NCBI GenBank assembly: GCA_031550605.1
Contig: JAVBOK010000069.1
Span: forward strand, 13,122 to 77,121
Source: FLUQ01 sp031550605
Lineage (GTDB): Bacteria; Desulfobacterota; Desulfovibrionia; Desulfovibrionales; Desulfovibrionaceae
DNA length: 64,000 nucleotides
Direction of reading: 5' to 3'
The position numbers and the translations under genes were made by a program. Under the pieces are notes generated by a model. The model had not been told where the DNA came from and made no database searches. It saw only the letters and a program-made list of their open reading frames with translations. Positions 59,378 through 64,000 of the stretch are shown here, in pieces. How positions within the stretch are numbered: the stretch's first letter is position 1; the number at the start of each line of letters is the position of its first letter.

Positions 59378-62300
59378 CTAATACCCCAAGACCGGGGTTG
59401 CGTTTACAGTGCCGGCCACCTTGTTACCGGAAATGTCATAACAATAAACAAGCGGTCCCGATTTTGACATGTCGGCCGCTCTGGCATAGACGGCGTTGCC
59501 GCCGTCATCCAGCACAAACAGATTTACCCATTTAACCGCATGCCACCCGCTTCCGATGGGCAGACGCGCGCCCGATGCGGATATGGCGACGTTCGTCAGG
59601 TCGATGCTGATGTCAGGCATGTCTATGTACAAGGCGAACTCTTGCAGGTCCGAATACTTTGAACCGCCGCGCATGCGTACCCTGAAGATATACGTGGCGT
59701 TCTGGATTGTTTTTAATACGGCGGGAACAGGGTAGAAAACCGGTTCCAGATAGATTTGGGCGTCATAATCTATGGTTCCGTCTTCTTTTTGGGGATATAC
59801 GGGCGCATCATAATTGATTTTTTCATCGCCCAAAACTTGCGGATAAAAATAATCGCCGCTGCCCCATAAGGAATATTCCAACGCGTCCAGGTTTTTTCCG
59901 CTTTCTTTTATGCTGACTCTCGCATCCTGCCCGACAAGATCGGACGGGACGCGCCAATAAAATGTATACGCCATCGCGGAAAAAACGCGGTCAAAGATCA
60001 GCGCGTCATCGTCAACGGCCCCATTTTGCGTTTGAGGGTAAAACGGAGCCTCAAGGTCGATGCCGCCGTTTTTTTGTGGATATGCGTATGTTGTTTCCTG
60101 CGGAACAAGAATGCCGCCGGAAACGCGGCAGCCCGTTTTTTCTCCCGGCCACCCCTCAACGCTCTGCTCCAGCGTGTAAACAAGGTTGCCCGGATTAGGG
60201 CCTGTTTTATCCAAAAATTCCGTGGTGGTGAAAAAAGCGGCGTTTTTGCTCTGACGCCCGCCGGAATCCCGTGCCACCACGCCGAATGTGCGCATCAGTC
60301 CATCAATATAGTTACTGATGTCGAATAGCCCATCAGTGACAAAGCCGTCGCGTATGCGCGACAAATCATTCCAGCTTGTCACCTGCCCATACCCGATGCG
60401 TATTTCGTATCCCCCGCCATTTTTGACATCCAACGGCATATTGTCGGTCGGCCAAAGTAATCGCCTGTTCTCCACCGACAACCACGCGATATCCGGCGGG
60501 GGGGTTGTTTTTCCGATAAGTTGGTATTTTTTAAGCACCGTATTCCAAGGGCCTATAAGGCCGTCAGAAGAAACAAACCTCAAGGCGATATCATACACCC
60601 CCCCCTCATCAACTGAAGAAACATAAACACATTCATCCGTCAGCGCGACAGGATCAAGGGTTTTCCATTCACCATCCTCGTATTCGCGGTACATGGCCTG
60701 AATATGCGTAATCGCGGACTCAGCTTTGGAAGGAACGGAGAAGGACACGCCTATCCGGCATTGCAGGGTGCCGTCCGGCAAAACGATCAGGGCGCGCTCG
60801 TCGGACCAGACGCTGTCCAGGCCGGGTATGGACGATATGATGTTGCGGGGCAGGGCCGGCGGTTCCGTGATATCCGAGTTGAATTCCGGCAAGGGGCTGT
60901 CATCAACCGTATAAATTTCCGGAGAATAGTCGATCAGGCCGATTTCCGCGTTGCCTTGCGCGTTCGGGCGGATGAATTCCACCAGCAGTTCATGGCTTTC
61001 TTTATCCAGTTGCCCGAACTGGAACAGGTCGCCTTCAGCCGGCAGGTTGGCGGTCTGGGGCTCCGCAAAATACACCGTGCCGTAAAAATCGTCTTCGCTC
61101 ACGCGGGCCAGGGTAAACTTACGCGTTGCGCCTTTTTGGCTGCCCAGGCGGCAGCGCAGGGTGTAATCCACCCCCGGCTGCATCCGCATGGCTTCATCCA
61201 GCACAAGGCCGGTAGCGATGCCGCCGGATTTGATCACGCTTTTGACGCGGCCGGAGCCGAGGCCCCACATGGCGACATCATTGGTCACCCTGACCAGGTC
61301 GCCGCGCGTGCAGACGATGTGTTCGATGTCGCAGAACAGGCGGTAATTTTCCGGCCGCAGTTTGGCCCAGGCCATGGCGAAGCGCACGGCAAGCATGACC
61401 TGGTTCGGGCTGGTAATGCCCTCCATGCGGTCAATAGGCCATTCTTCATATTTTTTGGCATTGCCCGGACCATACCCGTCCGCGTAAACAGTCAGTATGT
61501 CTTGCGCAAAGCCTTTTTCCTTGTTGACGAAGTTCGCGCGGATGGCATGGGGGATATCGGGCAGAACCTTTGTGCCGGAGAATCCCCAGGAGTTATGCGT
61601 GGTAAAATGCTGCACAATGGTTGTGCGCGGCTCGTCAATGACCACCGTCCATTTACCGTCGCGGAAATCCGGTGTGGCCCGGCCGGCGGCGGCGATGCCG
61701 GTCAGCACGTCGAACACGCTGAGCGACGAATCCGCGCCGAGGATGTTGAAATAGCTGAACCCCTGCACGCGGCAGAATTTGTGCCAATGCTCCAGGGCGG
61801 CGATATCGATCTGATTGTCGCTGAGCGGCTCCGCAATGGCCGGACCTTGCAGCACATGGCGGAACAATGATGCCGGGTTGCCGCTTTTGCGCCATTCCCA
61901 GATTTCTGTTTTGTAATTGTAATCGTTGACGATGGAAGCGACAGCCGCGTTGATGGAATCAAGCGTGCCGTTCAGCTGGTTCGTGGCGCGCACGCGCAGT
62001 TCCGTGCGGGATATGGGGATTTTCAGTTTGAACGGCTGCCCGTTTTTGCGGCAGCGCACGGCCCGCCAGACAAGCTGATTGTAACGGATATTGTCATAGT
62101 CGGAATAATTTTTACCGGTTCTGCGGCACCGTATCTCAAATTGTCCGCGCGGCAGATTGAATGTATACGAGCGGGTAAACGGATCAAGTTTCTTTTTCGC
62201 GCTGGTATTGAACCGTTCTTCCACCCCGCGCAGCACTTCGCCATACGATAAAGATAAGGTCAAGCCTGAATACGACGCATCGACGCCGGATACGCTGGTG

Positions 62301-63931
62301 GAATCGCGCCTGTCGTTAATTTCAAGTATGCTGTTGCCATAGACGCAAACATAATACAGTAATTCTTCATTTTCTCCGATGGGCGGCAGACGGGGGGGAA
62401 ACGCGACACTATTCCATTGGCACTTTCCTTGTGCCATAAGGCGCAAAAGATGTTCCGACGGTTCGTTGTATTTGCTGTCGCAAACGCATCCGACGCGTTG
62501 TATGATCCTGTTGTTTTTATCCAGGCTGTACGTATACCACTGCCAGAGATCTATGCTGATTTCCCTGGCCGTCCGTTTTTTGGGCACGCCGTACCGGGTC
62601 AGCCACCAGTCTTCCGCCTCCAGATTGCCCGCGTCATCGTAGACTTGTTCGGTATAGATATACGGCAAACAGCTTTGCAGCGTGAAGGACGCGGAGTATA
62701 CAGGTACGGCGATATTTTGAAATTCCCCTGACGGGCGCTGCCGGATCTGAATCTGCAGATTGACGTCCGCATCCTTGTAGCTTCCGTTGTTTTTCGACTG
62801 GCACCACTGGCCTTGCGGGTAATAGAATTCCAGATTTATCTGGTCCGTGTCATCCGGCGTCGTAAAATAATACCAGTCGCTGACATATTTATTTTTGTCG
62901 CTCTGCATGGCGATGTTCAGCGCGGTTTCGTCAATGTCCCTGGTGTATAGCTGCGCTCCGGGGTCGGTCTTGTACCCTTGAAAGGTGACAAGTTCCATTT
63001 CCTGATAGCGAGATATGGGGGTGTCCCCGTTGCGGATATCCGTAATTTCCAGCGGGCCGTAGCCCCAACAGTACGCGGCCCGCAGATGGTTCGTGTGCTC
63101 GCTGCTGCGTTCCGAATACGGCTTGCCCAGATAGTCCGCCGTCATGCGGCCGATGCCCAGCACCTGCGGCACCGCGCCGTATTGGCGCAACTGGTTCTGG
63201 CTGCCGGAAAGGAAGGCGTGCGGGCTTCCGACGCTGGCAAAGTTGGGTTGCTTTACCGTCGGGGCGGGGAAGAGGGCGTTTGCGGCAACAAATCCAACAA
63301 CGGAAATACCCGCATACACAGCGGCCCCGGCCACATTGGCCCAGGCTGCATAGGCTCCGCCGGCAAGAGCTCCTTTCGTCGCGATGGCCGCGAACGTTGC
63401 GACAATGGCGACCACGACCATAAAGGCCATGCGCCAGCCGCCGCTGCCGCCCGGATATATCCTGAACGTCACCACCTGCCCGTCCCTGGGGCAGACGTGA
63501 TCCCATTCGCTTTGCGGGTAATAGGCGGCGTCGATGTAGGCATGGCCGTTCTTTCGGGCCACCGCCGGTACATTCATGGCGTCGCACTGGCCGGCTATGA
63601 CTTCAGCCAGAGTCATGCCAGCCGGCATCACGGCGTCGACACGCTCGAAGCTGAACGGCGAGGGGCAGCCCACAACGCGCACGCCGCTGTCGGGAGTCAG
63701 CAGGGTCACGGCCCGTTCGCCTTCGTACCGGTACACGCCTTCCAGCCTGTGTTTCCACTGGCTGCCGGTGTACGATTCCACCGCGGCGTCTTTGCCTTCG
63801 CGCACGTGCAACATCATGCCCGGCGTGGTCACAATGCCCACGTGTCCGTCATGGCCGCCGTGGCGGAACAGGGCCACGTCGCCTGGACGGGGGGCCGCGG
63901 CCACGCTCCAGCACAGATCGCGGGTGGTCAA
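59378..63931 (-). CDS. TipJ-like phage tail-tip protein with N-terminal NlpC/P60 remnant
   Basis: A 1517-residue protein. Residues ~1-65 are the C-terminal part of an NlpC/P60 peptidase (PRPGDVALFRHGGHDGHVGIV, with the active-site histidines). From ~75 it is a TipJ/gpJ host-specificity protein (VMPAGMTLAEVI, two membrane-like helices ~170-225, then the long baseplate-hub part with FGYGP-type and fibronectin-like repeats). The TTG at 63931 has GGAG upstream; the frame stays open to a TAA at 63992-63994. The peptidase cysteine is not in this frame. The window ends beyond. Confidence 0.8.
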   Translation of the reverse strand: MTTRDLCWSVAAAPRPGDVALFRHGGHDGHVGIVTTPGMMLHVREGKDAAVESYTGSQWKHRLEGVYRYEGERAVTLLTPDSGVRVVGCPSPFSFERVDAVMPAGMTLAEVIAGQCDAMNVPAVARKNGHAYIDAAYYPQSEWDHVCPRDGQVVTFRIYPGGSGGWRMAFMVVVAIVATFAAIATKGALAGGAYAAWANVAGAAVYAGISVVGFVAANALFPAPTVKQPNFASVGSPHAFLSGSQNQLRQYGAVPQVLGIGRMTADYLGKPYSERSSEHTNHLRAAYCWGYGPLEITDIRNGDTPISRYQEMELVTFQGYKTDPGAQLYTRDIDETALNIAMQSDKNKYVSDWYYFTTPDDTDQINLEFYYPQGQWCQSKNNGSYKDADVNLQIQIRQRPSGEFQNIAVPVYSASFTLQSCLPYIYTEQVYDDAGNLEAEDWWLTRYGVPKKRTAREISIDLWQWYTYSLDKNNRIIQRVGCVCDSKYNEPSEHLLRLMAQGKCQWNSVAFPPRLPPIGENEELLYYVCVYGNSILEINDRRDSTSVSGVDASYSGLTLSLSYGEVLRGVEERFNTSAKKKLDPFTRSYTFNLPRGQFEIRCRRTGKNYSDYDNIRYNQLVWRAVRCRKNGQPFKLKIPISRTELRVRATNQLNGTLDSINAAVASIVNDYNYKTEIWEWRKSGNPASLFRHVLQGPAIAEPLSDNQIDIAALEHWHKFCRVQGFSYFNILGADSSLSVFDVLTGIAAAGRATPDFRDGKWTVVIDEPRTTIVQHFTTHNSWGFSGTKVLPDIPHAIRANFVNKEKGFAQDILTVYADGYGPGNAKKYEEWPIDRMEGITSPNQVMLAVRFAMAWAKLRPENYRLFCDIEHIVCTRGDLVRVTNDVAMWGLGSGRVKSVIKSGGIATGLVLDEAMRMQPGVDYTLRCRLGSQKGATRKFTLARVSEDDFYGTVYFAEPQTANLPAEGDLFQFGQLDKESHELLVEFIRPNAQGNAEIGLIDYSPEIYTVDDSPLPEFNSDITEPPALPRNIISSIPGLDSVWSDERALIVLPDGTLQCRIGVSFSVPSKAESAITHIQAMYREYEDGEWKTLDPVALTDECVYVSSVDEGGVYDIALRFVSSDGLIGPWNTVLKKYQLIGKTTPPPDIAWLSVENRRLLWPTDNMPLDVKNGGGYEIRIGYGQVTSWNDLSRIRDGFVTDGLFDISNYIDGLMRTFGVVARDSGGRQSKNAAFFTTTEFLDKTGPNPGNLVYTLEQSVEGWPGEKTGCRVSGGILVPQETTYAYPQKNGGIDLEAPFYPQTQNGAVDDDALIFDRVFSAMAYTFYWRVPSDLVGQDARVSIKESGKNLDALEYSLWGSGDYFYPQVLGDEKINYDAPVYPQKEDGTIDYDAQIYLEPVFYPVPAVLKTIQNATYIFRVRMRGGSKYSDLQEFALYIDMPDISIDLTNVAISASGARLPIGSGWHAVKWVNLFVLDDGGNAVYARAADMSKSGPLVYCYDISGNKVAGTVNATPVLGY

Positions 63932-64000
63932 CAGCGCTCCGGCGACTGTTGCCCGGCCGTCGCCCCAAAAAACTCGCCGCGGAGGGATAAGTTACGTGCC

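Noticed and set aside
1..64000. CRISPR array
   Set aside because: I saw no regularly spaced direct repeats of 23-40 bases and no cas gene.

Overview
The window is GC-rich DNA that most resembles a Desulfovibrionaceae (sulfate- or sulfite-reducing Desulfobacterota) chromosome. The evidence is the style of the tmRNA tag, the many anaerobic Fe-S and molybdenum enzymes, the class A RNase P RNA, and gene types common in that family. This placement is an inference; no 16S rRNA or dsr marker lies in the window.

From 1 to 27.6 kb nearly everything is on the minus strand. Read in the direction of transcription: thiC behind a TPP riboswitch; an unrecognised 580-aa protein; gcvT, rsmE, rarA and a plsC-like acyltransferase; NIF3 and a zinc-ribbon coiled-coil protein; rnpB, ispDF, an acyl-CoA ligase and dtd; a flavodoxin-ferredoxin protein; exbB-exbD-tonB with a PAS/GAF-like protein; a GntR repressor with FadR-type operators, a polytopic membrane protein, a Tat-exported metallo-beta-lactamase-fold protein and a COG0523 GTPase; then STAS, FapA-like and CgeB-like glycosyltransferase genes. 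One LarA/DUF2088-like gene (18.6 kb) is on the plus strand.

From 27.9 to 36.4 kb there is a plus-strand catabolic island: FadR-type regulator, MFS transporter, a three-subunit xanthine-dehydrogenase-type molybdenum hydroxylase (large, FAD and 2Fe-2S subunits), a molybdopterin-binding MoeA-like protein, a nitroreductase and an RraA-family aldolase/decarboxylase. Together they look like uptake and oxidation of one small organic substrate, probably heterocyclic or aromatic, which cannot be named from sequence. A PaaI-type thioesterase follows on the other strand.

From 37.3 to 45.0 kb: a solute-binding lipoprotein overlapping a membrane-anchored LuxR-type regulator with an extracytoplasmic sensor domain (no transporter genes alongside), an unknown lipoprotein, a 5'-nucleotidase lipoprotein and a TMEM43-family protein.

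From 45.0 to 50.2 kb the sequence is a mobile-element graveyard around tmRNA: an aldo/keto reductase remnant, the end of an IS256-type element, a HigB-like toxin gene broken twice beside an intact antitoxin, the ssrA gene, nested inverted repeats, a ParDE pair, a GNAT acetyltransferase, a tRNA-like fragment and a tRNA(CAU).

From 50.4 to 57.7 kb: a nitroreductase, an MFS transporter, a small lipoprotein, a second RraA-family protein, a tiny cysteine-rich protein and a DmsAB-type molybdoenzyme pair without a recognisable twin-arginine motif or membrane anchor. From 58.0 kb to the end is the tail-tip region of a siphophage-like prophage (TipJ-like protein, tail fibre and a small coiled-coil protein), which runs off the window.
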